Assembly: GCA_022361095.1 (NCBI GenBank)
Contig: JAKSBO010000112.1
Location: 1 to 20,965 of the forward strand
Direction: 5' to 3'
Length of the DNA: 20,965 bases
From: Desulfobacterales bacterium
GTDB taxonomy: Bacteria; Desulfobacterota; Desulfobacteria; Desulfobacterales; Desulfobacteraceae
Of this stretch, positions 1-12,000 are shown one piece after another. A program made the position numbers and the translations under genes. The notes beneath the pieces are model-generated. The model was not told the origin of the DNA. It saw only the letters and a program-made list of their open reading frames with translations, and did not search any database. Position 1 is the stretch's first letter. The number at the start of each line of letters is the position of its first letter.

Positions 1-1
1 G

Positions 2-3000
2 GGGCTGACCCTGACGGATCTTGATTTCGGTTTTGCCCTCCTGGCGGATATGGATGATCCCTCCCGGCAGTATGCAGGGCTCAAAGCCGGTGTGGGCAGT
101 GTTGTTTTTTCAGGATTTGACGGGATTCAGATTTCAGGCGACACCCTTAATATCGAGATCAACAGGGCTGCCGGTGACGGCAGCCTCATCGATTTTTCCT
201 TTGATACCCTTGATGTTGCCACCGGCCCCGGTTCCGGCATTACACTGGACATGGACAGTGGTGACGGGGAGCTGATGCGGGCATCCGGGAACCTCTCCCT
301 CCATGTGATGGGGTTTTTCATGGCAGAGGGCGGTTTTGCCTTTGAAAAGTCCACGGCCCAGGTCACGGTTGACGGCGGGGATGTGGATGTTGATCTGCTC
401 ACCATTGGTGCGGATCATGTGTCGGCCTTTGCCGGAGTAAAGGGTGGTACGGATGAGGCTGTTGGGTTTTCCCTTGATGGTGCCGGATTCGGGCTCGCCC
501 TGGTCACGGACCAGTCGGATATTTCACGCAAATGGGCCACCCTCTCGGCATCCGCGGCAAGCGTTTCATTTTCCGGGCTTGATGGGGTGACCCTTGAAGG
601 CGAGTCCCTGGCCGTAATCATAAATACGGCGGCCAATGACGACAGTGTAATTGATTACAGCGCCAATCCCCTTGGGATTGCCACCGGCCCCGGGACAAGT
701 GTTGTGTGTGATATGGCCGGGGATGACGGGGAACTGATCCGGGCATCAGGGAGCCTTACCGTGGCGCTCTTTGATTTTTTTACCGTGAGCGGCAATTTTG
801 CCCTGAATAAACAGCATGCAGCACTGACCCTGTCCGATGCCACTGAGATTGATGCGGACCTGCTGACCATCGGCGCATCCGATGTCACCGCCTTTGTGGG
901 GTTAAACGGCGGAACCGCCGACGCCCTGGGGTTGACACTTTCAGATGTGGATTTTGCCCTTGCATTGATGGCGGCCCAGGGGGGATCGGGACAGTGGAGC
1001 ACCCTTTACGCCAATGCCGGGTCTGCGTCATTTACCGGATGTGATGATATTGTCCTGGATGCAACCTCCCTTTCGGTACGCATCAACCAGGCACAGGCCG
1101 GGTCTGTTGTGGTGGATTACGGCGTTGCCCCCCTGGAAATCGGTATCGGCCCGGCCCGGACCCTGACCTTTGATATGGACGGCTCTGCCGGTGAAATCCT
1201 TATGGCGTCCGGCAGCCTCAGCCTTGAACTCTTTAATTTTTTCAGTATCCAGGGCAGCTTTGGATTCCAAAAGTTTACGGATACGATCACCCTGTCCGAC
1301 GGCAGTGAAATCCAGGCCGATGTCCTGACCATGGGGGCCCAGATCACCACCGCCTTTGCCGGTCTGAACAGCGGAACCGCCCAGGCCCTGGGCTTTGAAC
1401 TGACCGGGGGCCGGTTTGCCCTGGCCATGATGGCGGATCAGTCCGACGGCTCCGGATTTTATACCGCTTTGAAAGCCGATGCGGATTCCGCAGGGTTTAT
1501 TGGGGTGGACGGCATTGAACTGACGGCCACAGCCCTCGGAATCCTGATTAACCAGGGGGATGCCGGCGGCCGGGTTGTGGACTTTGGTGCCGACCCCATG
1601 ACGGTCTCTTTGGGTGCGGCAGATATGACCCTGGATATGCCGGGCGCTGATGGTGAAGTGATCCAGGCCTCCGGCCAGTTCAGCCTCGGGCTGTTTGATT
1701 TCTTTTCAGCCGGGGGCAGCTTTGCCATGAAGAAGTCCTCGGCTGTCCTGGCCCTTTCCGACGGTACGGCAGCCATCGGGGCGGATGTGCTTGAAATCGG
1801 TGCCCATGTGGATACGGCCTTTGCCGGCATCAACGCGGGGACCGCAGATGCACTCGGATTCTCATTAACGGATGTGGATTTCGGCCTGGCCCTGATGAAA
1901 CCCACGGATACCGGCGACACAAGAAGCTGGAGCGCTTTAAAGGCCCAGGTCGGCTCTGCCGCCATTGTCGGCGTTTCAGCCCTTGACGGCACCAACATCA
2001 ATACCATTGCCATTGAGGTCAACCAGGCCGCAGATTCCGGGGTCCCGGACGCCGAGCTTGCCGTGGTCGATTTCTTAAGCGCTTATGAAACGGCACCGGG
2101 GCTTGGGGACGGCAGCCTTTCCGTTGCCACGGGCAATGCAGATGAAAGTGTGGGGCTGGATTTTGACGATGCCTTTATCCGGGTGACCGGCAGTTTTGAC
2201 ATCAATGTGCTGGGAGCGGTATCAGGTTCCGGCACGGTTTCCATTAAATTTTCAAAACAGGAAGTTCAGGTCAGGGATACAGGAACAGGCGACCTTGCCG
2301 TGGTAAATGTCTCCCTGATGGAAATCGGTGCCTTTGATCTCACCGCCACCATTGGCGAGCCCGGCAACAATGTGACCCTTGCCGGTGTGGATCTGGGCAT
2401 CGCCCTGTTTACCCTTGATTCGGCATCTGTCCAATTGTCCAATGACCTTCGTTCCTGGGTGGCCGTGAAAACACAAGGGGGAGAAGTCACCGCATCCACA
2501 GGCGGGGCCGCCTCCGTTGGCGCCACAGATATCCGTGTGACCTTGAATAAAGGTTACGGCACCTTGGATGGTGCTGACAATGCGACCATCGTGGATTTCA
2601 AGGCCTCATTTGAAACCGGTTTAGGGCTGGACAACGGTGAGCTGGCGGTGTTTACAGGCGGATATGACGCTGCCGGCATCCCGGTGAATCTGATTCTTGA
2701 TTTTGATGCAGAGGTGCTTGGATTCGGCGCAGATCTCAGCCTTGAAATCGGTGATTTCTTTTTTGCGGGCGGCGCATTCAATTTTACGGATCTTGGACAG
2801 CGGACCGTAACCCTCAGCAACGGTGTTTCCACTGTGGATGTTACCGTTGAGATTCTGGGTGCCGGGGGGATCTCCGCCTTTGCCGGTGTCAACGGACCTT
2901 ATTATAATGATGACGGTTCCATCAACGGTGCAGCCATGGGGCTGTCTCTCTACGATGTGGATTTTGCCTATATCCGGATGACCGAGGTTGGCGGTGCAGG

Positions 3001-6000
3001 CCGGTCCTGGTATGCACTGAAGGCTGTGGCAGGTTCCGCCGGGCTTGTGGGGGTGAGCGGCTTTGATATTGGTCTTGGCTCTGTCTCCGTGGAGATCAAC
3101 GGGGGAGAGGATGCAGACGGCAATGCCCTGGGGGATGATGAGGTTGTGGATCTGGTCACAAGTTTTATCCTGGCCGACCGCACCGTGGATACCGGGCAAC
3201 TGGATGGTGCTGGCAGCGCCGTTGAAATCGTCCTTGATTTTGATGCGGCAACACTGACGGCAATCGCCAGTGTCAGGCTTGCCATTGCAGATTATATTTA
3301 TGTGGCCGGGGACGTTTCCTTTGAAAAATCAAGCCAAACCATCACGGTCACCGACGGCGATACCCCGGAAATCGGCGTCGAGGTTGAAACCCTGGCCGTT
3401 GGATTCGGCAATGCAACGGCTTTTGCCGGTGTGAACGGACCCTACCATAATCCCGATGGTTCCGTGAACACCAACGCCATGGGGCTGGTGCTTTCCAACC
3501 TTGATCTGGCCCTGGTTCTTATGAAGGTGAAGGCACCGGATGCCGGTGCGGCAACGGATCTCAGGACATGGACCGCTTTAAAAGCCAAGGTGGGCAGTCT
3601 GGAATTTGCGGGCACCGGTGCCCAGCTTGGTGCGGCCCTGACGGATTTTACCCTGGCCTATAACACCGGTTCGGGCACCGACAATGGGGCTGAAAACCTC
3701 ACGGTGGCAGATTTTGCCGCAAGTTTTGGGGCCGGCCTGGATGTGGCCACCGGAGAGGGACGCACCGTCACAATAGACTTTGACAGCGATATGCTTCGGG
3801 TGGGGGGCCGCCTCACCCTGGATATCCAGGATTTTTTTGTCATAGACGGGACTTTTTCCTTTGAGAAATCAACCGCGACCATCACGGTAACTGACGGTGC
3901 CTCTTCTGAAAATGTAGCCGTGAACCAGTTGGTCATCGGCGGTACCGTTGCTGCGGCCTTTGCCGGGATCAACGGCGGCACTCCGGATGAACTGGGGCTG
4001 GCCCTTACCGGCGTTGAATTCGGCCTTGCCCTGTTCAAACCGGTTGACCCGGCCGACACCCGGAGCTGGACCTGCGCCGGCGCCGTTGCCGCAAGTGCCG
4101 GATTTACAGGGATCAACGGCCTTACCCTGGCTGTGGACACGCTTGAACTCCAGGTGAACCTGGCCGGCGGCGAAGGCAATACCAGGTTTGCCCATTTTGC
4201 AGAGACCCCGTTTGCCATTGTAATTGATGCGTCAGAAGATCCGGCAGACACCCTTGAACTGGATTTTGACGGTGCCCGCGGGGCCTTGATCCGGGTATCC
4301 GGTGTCCTGACCCTTGGCGTGGGGGAATTCAGGATCTCCGGCGGGTTTGCCGTTGAAAAGACCGAACAGGTGCAGGGCAGCACCAGGGTCAGCAAGCTGA
4401 TCATCGGTACCGGCGGCGGTGAGCTTTTCCTGGGTGCGGGAGACGCACCATACGATGATAATGATACCGGTATTCTCCTGGAAAATGCTGCCGTGGGGCT
4501 GGTGCTCTACCAGGAAACAGATATCACGGACCCGGACAATCCGGTGGTTGGCGAATCCGCCATGGCCCTGGGTGCATCGGGCGATGCCCGGCTCCTGGGC
4601 ATTGACGGGCTTTCCATTTCAGGCACCCTTGGGGTCAAACAGAATAATACCGGTAAAGCCCTGGATGAATCCATTCTGGTGCCGGACATCTCAGGGGATT
4701 TCATCACCATTTCCATTACCCTGGCCGCCGACGCCACTGATCCCGTGCTTTTCGGCACGGCCTCCCTTGAAATTGAAAATCTGGCCACCCTGACCGGCGG
4801 GTTTGCATTTACCCGGAGCGTTGAGGAAGACGGCACCACCAGGATTATTGCCGGGGCTGGGGGCATTGAGGCGTTCCTGGGGCTGAATCCGGGGACGGCG
4901 GATGAAATCGGTATTCGGATTTCTGATGTGACCCTTGGCCTGGTGATGATCTCAAAGGCCGGGGTCTCTTCCTATGCTTTGGATGCCCGGGGCAGCGCCG
5001 CATTTGTGGGACTGGACGGCCTGGTGCTCCAGGGCAGTGTGGGGGTCCGTGTCAATACCACCCAAACGGCTGTGGATGAAACCATTAATATCCCTGATCC
5101 GGCCGCAGGTGATGATATCAGCGTCAATCTCCTGTTTGCATCCCCGGCCCTGGTCCAGAGCTTTTCCGGGGAGGTCTCCTTGCTCATCGGCCAGACCGAT
5201 ACCAACGAAAGCGGCGGTATTGATGAGGATGACAAGGGGGTTTTTGAACTGACCGGCACCATTGGTTTTACCCGGTCTCCCTCGGGCAGCATCCGGGTGG
5301 ATATCCCCAATGCAGCGGTGGCCGTCTATATGGATAACCAGGCCGTTGTGGAGATCAGCGGGGCGGCCCGGTTTGTCATCTCCGATACCCATGGGTTCAA
5401 ACTCGAGGATATCGCCCTCAACGGGGCGTCCCTGTTCGGCACCCAGTTGCCGGGATTTGACAATAATATCCCGGCGGCCTACCAGCCGGCCCCGGAGATT
5501 ATCGATCCCTGTGACGGCGGCACCATCACCAACCTTTTGCTCAGCAGCAATAAATATATTGATGTTTATTTTTCAGATCCCAACGGCGTCGGCCTGGATG
5601 AGGCCACCATTCTGGATGCGGACCAGGAATTTACCCTGACCGGACCGTCAGGAAGCGTCTCCATTGACGGCACACCGGTCCGGGTGGGCGTCAACACCTA
5701 CCGCTACGCCCTGACCGGTGATCTTTCCGTGCTTGGTGCATGGATTGTTGAATTTGCAGATGGCACCGTTGCCGACCTGGACGGCAACCTGAGTACGGCG
5801 GCCACCCAATCCTTTACGGTGTGGGACGCGCCCCGGCCGACGGTTGATCTGGACGGCCCCGGAAACGGTGATGTGGCGGACCTGGTCATGCTCAATGCCA
5901 AAAAATTTATTGATGTCACGTTCTTTGTGCCCGACGGAGAGAAACTGGATCGTTCATCCATTACAGATACGGATGCCGAATTTACCCTGAGTGGCACAGG

Positions 6001-9000
6001 ACTTCTGGAAATATCCGCAAATTTTCAAATCAACGGTGCGGCCACCTATTTATACGGCAACACCTACCGGTATTATCTCACGGACCTGAACCCTGAAAAT
6101 GATGTTGATATTTTTCAGGCCGGTGAGATCCGGGTGGCATTTATCGCCAATAGCTTCCAGGACCAAAACGGCAGTAAAAACAACGCCGAAACCGAATCCT
6201 TTACCCTGAAAGCAGACACACAGGGCTCGGGCAGTGCTTCGGGCGGCATCGGACTGGGGCCCCTGACCCTGGAGAGTCCCACCATCGGCCTAACCGATAT
6301 GGCCTTTAAAGACGGCAAGCTGATTCTGACCATCGGCATCGGCGTGGATTCCGCCCTGATCCAATTCGGGTCAAACAACCAGACCCAGGCCGGCGCCCAG
6401 CAGAGCGACAGCGGGATAAGCGCCCAGCTTACCGGTGTACTGGGCACCTTTGACCTTGGGGTGGATATTGCGGCCCTGCTTGAAAATCCTTTGGCCGCCA
6501 TTTCACCATCGGGTAAATTCACCCTGGATGTGGGTGCCCTGGAGATCGAGGTTCCGGATGTGGTCAGGGTCCAGGCCGCAGGCATCAGCATTGCCTATGA
6601 TCCGTCATGGCAAGCCTATTCCGATGATCCCGGTTATGTGCCCACGGCAGAGGAGCTGCTGACGGAAAAGCGTGGCCAGGAACTTGTGGTCATTGCATCG
6701 GCCAGTGTGGAATTTCCGGCCCTGAATATCTCCGGCGCCATTTCCACCATTGTCAATGACCAGGGCGAGACCGTCCCCGGTCTGACGGTCCGGTCCAACA
6801 GTTTCCAGCTTGGCGAGGCCATACTCATATACGGCGGGGCTGAAACCAACACCACAAAAACCGATGCCGGGGCCCCCATAAAGATCGGCAGTATTCTTGA
6901 GTTTGATGATATCCGTGTGGGTGTCGGGAATTTTGAAGTGATTTTCGGCGATGCACTTGCCTTTGACGGGTATATCTTTATCGCCTCCGGCGGGGCGGTA
7001 TTTTTCCCGGGCATGGCCGTCAGCGCCGCCATTACCGACCGCAGTGACGGCACCAGCTACAACGGGGATTCCGAAGCCCTGGATACCGAGGCGCTTCGCG
7101 CAACCTTGTCCTTTACCGGCGGCCGGGTTGACGGGTTCCGCTTCCAGGTGGATACCTTTGAGATCACCTTGGGTTCCTTTTTGACCATTACAGGACAGGA
7201 TTTTGAAATCGATACCGGTGCCCAGGGCAGTGAAGAGGTGGTCAGCTTTGACAGCCTGGGGGCACAATTGACCGTCGCTTCCATCACCGTGTCCGGTGAA
7301 GCGCGCAACTTTGCCTTTACGGCAGAGGGCGATTTTGTTGCCAAGGCCGGATTCGGTGTCTTTCTTGAGGTGGGCGGCAACGGAGCTGACGACTTTATGC
7401 TGCCAAGCTGGCTGCCCCTGCAGATCACCGCACTTGGCGTTATCTGGGACGACATCTCAAGTTCTCCCCTTGATTTTACCCTGGTGATTTCCGCATCCAT
7501 CTCGGGCAGTATCGGGGGGCTGATTGAGGTGACCGGCAGCGTGGACAGCCTCCAGTTGGATATCCAGAAACTGGCCGACGGCAACTTCCCCATTGTGGGC
7601 ATTGAGGGGGCATCATTCTCTGCCGAAGGCAATGCGTTTGGCGGATACATTTCCGGCGGGGGTTTTCTTGCCGTTCTCAGGCTGGATGCAGACGGTAATC
7701 AGATCTCCACAGGCGACACCGCAACGCCGGTGGCCGACACCATCTTTTACGGCGGCATTACTGCAGGGTTCGATTTTGCGGGCATGGCCGGGTTTGAAAT
7801 CTGGATCGGCCTGGCGGAATTCGGCCCCCTGAGTGTCTATGTTTCCATGAGTGCGGCCGGCGCCGGGATCCCCATTGGCCCGACGCCGCTGGTTCTTACC
7901 GGGTTCCGGGGCGGAGCCACCTTTTTTGCCGTTCCCCTGCCCGAAGTCACCGATGTGGAAGACCTGGCATCCGGAGAATTTTCATCACCTTCTGATATGA
8001 GCATTGAGCAGTGGAAAGAGAACCTGGGGGCAGGGGTGCTGGCCGCAGCCCAAAACGCCGCTGCAAATGGGGAAACCCTGAGTTTTTCAGATGTGTTCAG
8101 CAATCCCATTCGCATTGATGCCGGCGCCTCCATCCTCATCGCAGGCACCCCTGAAAGCACCATCCGTATGGATGCCGACATCACCTTGATCACCACTGGA
8201 CAGTTTTTGATTAATTCCGCCCTTGTGGTGGGCAACACATTGTCCATCAACGCCAGATTCTACGCCGATTTGTCCGATGCAGGATCGGGCTCGGTTGAGA
8301 TCGCCTTCCTGGCAGATATTCCCACACCGGGCACCGATCCCTTTGAATCTCCCTTTGTCCGGTTCGGCGGTATGCTGAGCATTGCCGTTACCACGGGCGG
8401 TGCTGAAGACGGCAGCACCCTGGTCTCCTTTGAACTTCAGGGATTTGCAAGGGTATCCGTGCCGTTTATCGATTCGGTAAACATGGAACTTTCAGGCGGC
8501 ATTACCCTGGCGTTCTGGGCATCGGGGTTCAGGGCCAATTTTGATGCCAGCCTCTCCATCAATCCCATTTTGCCCGATGCCGTTTCCGCAGCCGGTGAAA
8601 TTAATCTGATCAAGGATGAGGTTACCGGTGGTGTGGATCTGTGGGGGGCCTTTAAGCTCAACGCCTCCCTTCCCATTCTTGAGTCCGTGGGGATCACCAT
8701 CGACGGCAACATCTTTGTGACCATCAACACCAGTTCGGAAAACAAGGAGATCACCCTGAGCCTGCCGGGCCGTGATCCGGAAGATTTCACCCTGAAAGCC
8801 ACAACCTTCGGGTTTGCCATTGATGCCACCATGGCCGTCCGGGCAAATTTCAATACGGAATCCGATCCGGTATTCTGCCTGAGCGGAAAATTCAGCTTTG
8901 AGATCGGTCTCGGGGGCAGCCTGACCATGCTCATCGATGAGGAGCTGACCATCGGTTCCGCCCTGACCTTTGATGCCTTCGGCCTGCTGATCATCAAAGG

Positions 9001-12000
9001 CGGGGTCCTGGCCATCCAGGCGGACCTAACCCTGACCACCCAGAATATTTCAGGCCTCGATTTTCAGGCCTCCTTTGAAATTATCATGAACTCTTCCGGT
9101 GTCGAGCAGGTGTACCAGGTACCCGACTCCATGGTGGTCGAACTGGGATACAATGAAGTGACCATCCAGGCCGGACCCCCGGAGATTGACGGCAGTGAAG
9201 GGGATCCCGGATTCTACATTGTGGTTAAGGCAGCGGGAATGCTCACCGTCAAGGAGACCCTTGATCTCAACGGCCTTTTCTATTTTAAACTGACCGGGTC
9301 CGAACTTGAGATCCTTGTGGCCGCAAGCCTTGAAGTGGATATGCTGGGCACATTGGCCGCTTCGGGGTACCTCTCCGTCCGAACCGACCTCAGTGTTGTG
9401 GCCAGCCTTCAACTTGAACTCAATGTCCCCGGCAGTGACCTGTTCTCCATGAACGGCCGGTTCCAGCTTGAACTCAACACCTCGGGTGAAGCGCGGACCA
9501 TCTACAGGCTGGCGGTGAATTCGGTGACGGGCGAAGTCTCCGGCCTGGAAGAGGCGACCATTGCTGCCGGCACCCTGCAGATCGGTTTTGGCGGCACCAT
9601 TGCAGTCGGCAGCTTTGAGATCAAGGGAAGGGCTGACCTGCTGATCAATGCGACTGGTATTGACCTCTCCTTTGATGCCACCATGGATCTGGGGACCTTC
9701 GGTGTGTTTACCATCAACGGCGGTGCGGTGATCCGGTCCGGCGTGTTTGCCATGCGCCTGGCCCTGGGGGCAAACCATATCTCATTCGGGCCCTTTGAAA
9801 TCGATGGCGACTTTGTCCTCCAGTTTAATACCGGTGATGCGGATATGGAGGTGGCCGGAGAAATTGTGGCGGCCAACAGCTTTTTACTCCATATTGATGC
9901 CACCGTGGATTTCTTTGTCCTTGAAGGATCAGGGGCGTTGACCATCAGTTACCAGAGCGGTGTACTCTCCATCATCGTAGACGATTTGACTGTGGATTTC
10001 TTCGGGTTTGCGACCCTCTATTTTGACGGGTATATTCGATCCACAGGCCAGTTCTATGTAAATGCCAATGTAAATATTACCCTGGGGCTGGGTCCCTTTG
10101 ACCTGGAAGGCGGGTTTGAGTTCACCATATCCAACACCTCTTCCCCCTATTTTTCCGGCAGTGCCTGGGGCAGTGCCTCTTTTAAAGGTATCAATCTGGC
10201 CGGTATTGAAGGGGCCTTTGAGGTGGGTGACGATTACGTTTATTTGAAGGTCACCGGCAAATTCGGCCCCTTTTCAAAAACCGGTGAAAAGCTCTGGAGC
10301 TGGAATCCCCAGCCGGTGCTTGCCAGGACCCAGGGGGATATCCTTTACCTGAATATGGGCGTAGACGTGGGGCAGACCAATTATTTACCGGCTGTCATCC
10401 GGGTTTCCCATGGCTACGGTGAGGTCTTTACCGTGCGTCATGCCGGCGGTGTGGCCGGAGACGAGTCCCTTACCGTTTACGCGCTGGGATTTGAGCAGAC
10501 CTACAATAACATTGCCCAAATCGTTGTGACCGATGCCGGAAACGGTGACGATTTCATTGATATCGAAGAAGAGGTGCTGGCAGCGGTCCGGATCAATGCA
10601 GGCTCGGATGATGACGAGGTTAACGTATACGGTTCAGGTGTCGCAGAGATCGACGGCGGAGAGGGAAACGATACCATCACCGGCGGCAGCGGCAGCGATA
10701 TCCTGGCCGGCGGTGACGGGGATGACACCATCAACGGCGGCAGCGGCGATGATACCCTGTCGGGAGGAGACGGTAACGATACCCTGAACGGAGATGCCGG
10801 CAGTGATACCCTTGACGGCGGGGGCGGGGATGACATTCTCGCAGGCGGTAGCGGAAATGATATCCTGATCCTGACTGCGGGCAGCGATACCCTTGACGGC
10901 GGTACCGATGAAGACCGGTTCCGGCTGGATTACACGGCCCCGGATTTTGCATTCACCGCATCAATCACCGACGAGGCCGGCGATAACGATACCCTGGAAC
11001 TGCTGTTTGACAGCGCCGGAGTCAATTTTGATTTCAACAGCGGCAGCATAGTCCATGGCAGCGGGAACATTCTTTTTGACGCCGCCGTTGAATCATTGGA
11101 TTTTACAGACCAGGCCGCTTCCACGACCATTATCAGTTCAAGCGGGAGTGCTGATTTTTCTCACCTGGCGACCCTGTTTTTGGCAACGGGCAGCCTTGAT
11201 ATGACCATGGACCTTGTCCTCTCGGATCTGGGCATCAACAGCAGCGGCAACTTAACATTAACCGGCAGCCTCGCCGTTTCCGGGGATGTGTCGATTACGG
11301 CAGCCGGCGCCATTGAATTTTTTGCAGAGACCATCACCGCAGGGACCATTACCCTGGATGCCGGCACCGCCACCGTCATATCAGCAGGCCGGGTAACGGC
11401 AGATTCCTTTTTTATTACATCCGGTGCCGCTGTCTCGGTCTATGTCAACACCCTGGAAGCCGGAGATGTCAACTGGTCCGGTGACGGCATCTCCATGGCC
11501 GCACTGGATACCCCATCCACCCAATACACCCTTGCGTCCTTAACCCTGACGGCAGGCACCGTCAGCGGCACAAACCAGACCATCACCACAACAACCGCAT
11601 TTCTCATCGACGGGCAGTATACAGCCCTGGGGCTTTTTACCCTGAACACCGAAAACGATGCCCAATTTAACGCCCCTGTTTCAGGCGATAATATTGCCCT
11701 GAACATTTCAGGCACCCTGATTATCCAGGGCAGTTTTTCCGTTGGGAATTATAAGGCCATCGACATTACAGGCACCCTGGATTTGACCCCGGCACCTGCC
11801 CCGTTTGTACTGGATATCCGGGATACCGGCGGGCATACGGTATACCAGGGGGATATCCTTGGGATTGCCGGGTTCGGTGCCTTGACCGGTTATTTTTCAG
11901 ACATTCTTGCCGACTTTAATAATTCGGGCGCCTATTATTTTGCCCCTGTCATCGGCCCCAATGCCATCAGCCTGGCCGTCTCTGAGCTGCCCGGCGGGAA

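Larger units (their letters stand above)
2..5461 (+). repeat. Block A: tandem beta-strand repeat units, AFAG/FLG family, ten units plus a partial one
   Basis: Each unit runs through the same landmarks: an AFAGxNxGTxxALG-type motif, then a strand like DVDFxLALM, a W-x-ALKA or related motif, GSxxFxGxDGI, a strand ending in a VxINQ-like motif, a TLDM/LDFD strand followed by ExIxASGSL, LFDFFxxxGxFxFEKS, a TLSDG-like strand, and ADxLTIGA leading into the next unit. The Phe of the AFAG/FLG motif is at 428, 893, 1355, 1820, 2333 (degenerate), 2879, 3422, 3959, 4427 and 4874. The steps are 155, 154, 155, 171, 182, 181, 179, 156 and 149 residues. The window opens inside an earlier unit (GLTLTDLDFGFALL at base 2), so the block extends upstream. 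Identity between units is moderate, with conserved strand and turn positions, which suggests old duplications rather than recent array expansion. I do not recognise a named Pfam family. Likely an extended beta-sheet or solenoid stalk. Confidence 0.85.

Noticed and set aside
10652..10921. CRISPR-like array of 27-base repeats
   Set aside because: Units are contiguous with no spacers, stay in frame, and encode RTX nonapeptides; the DNA units differ while the protein consensus is kept.
10501..10952. Minus-strand Pro/Ser/Arg-rich repeats opposite the first RTX array
   Set aside because: The periodicity is the antisense of the 27-base RTX codons, not an independent repeat protein.
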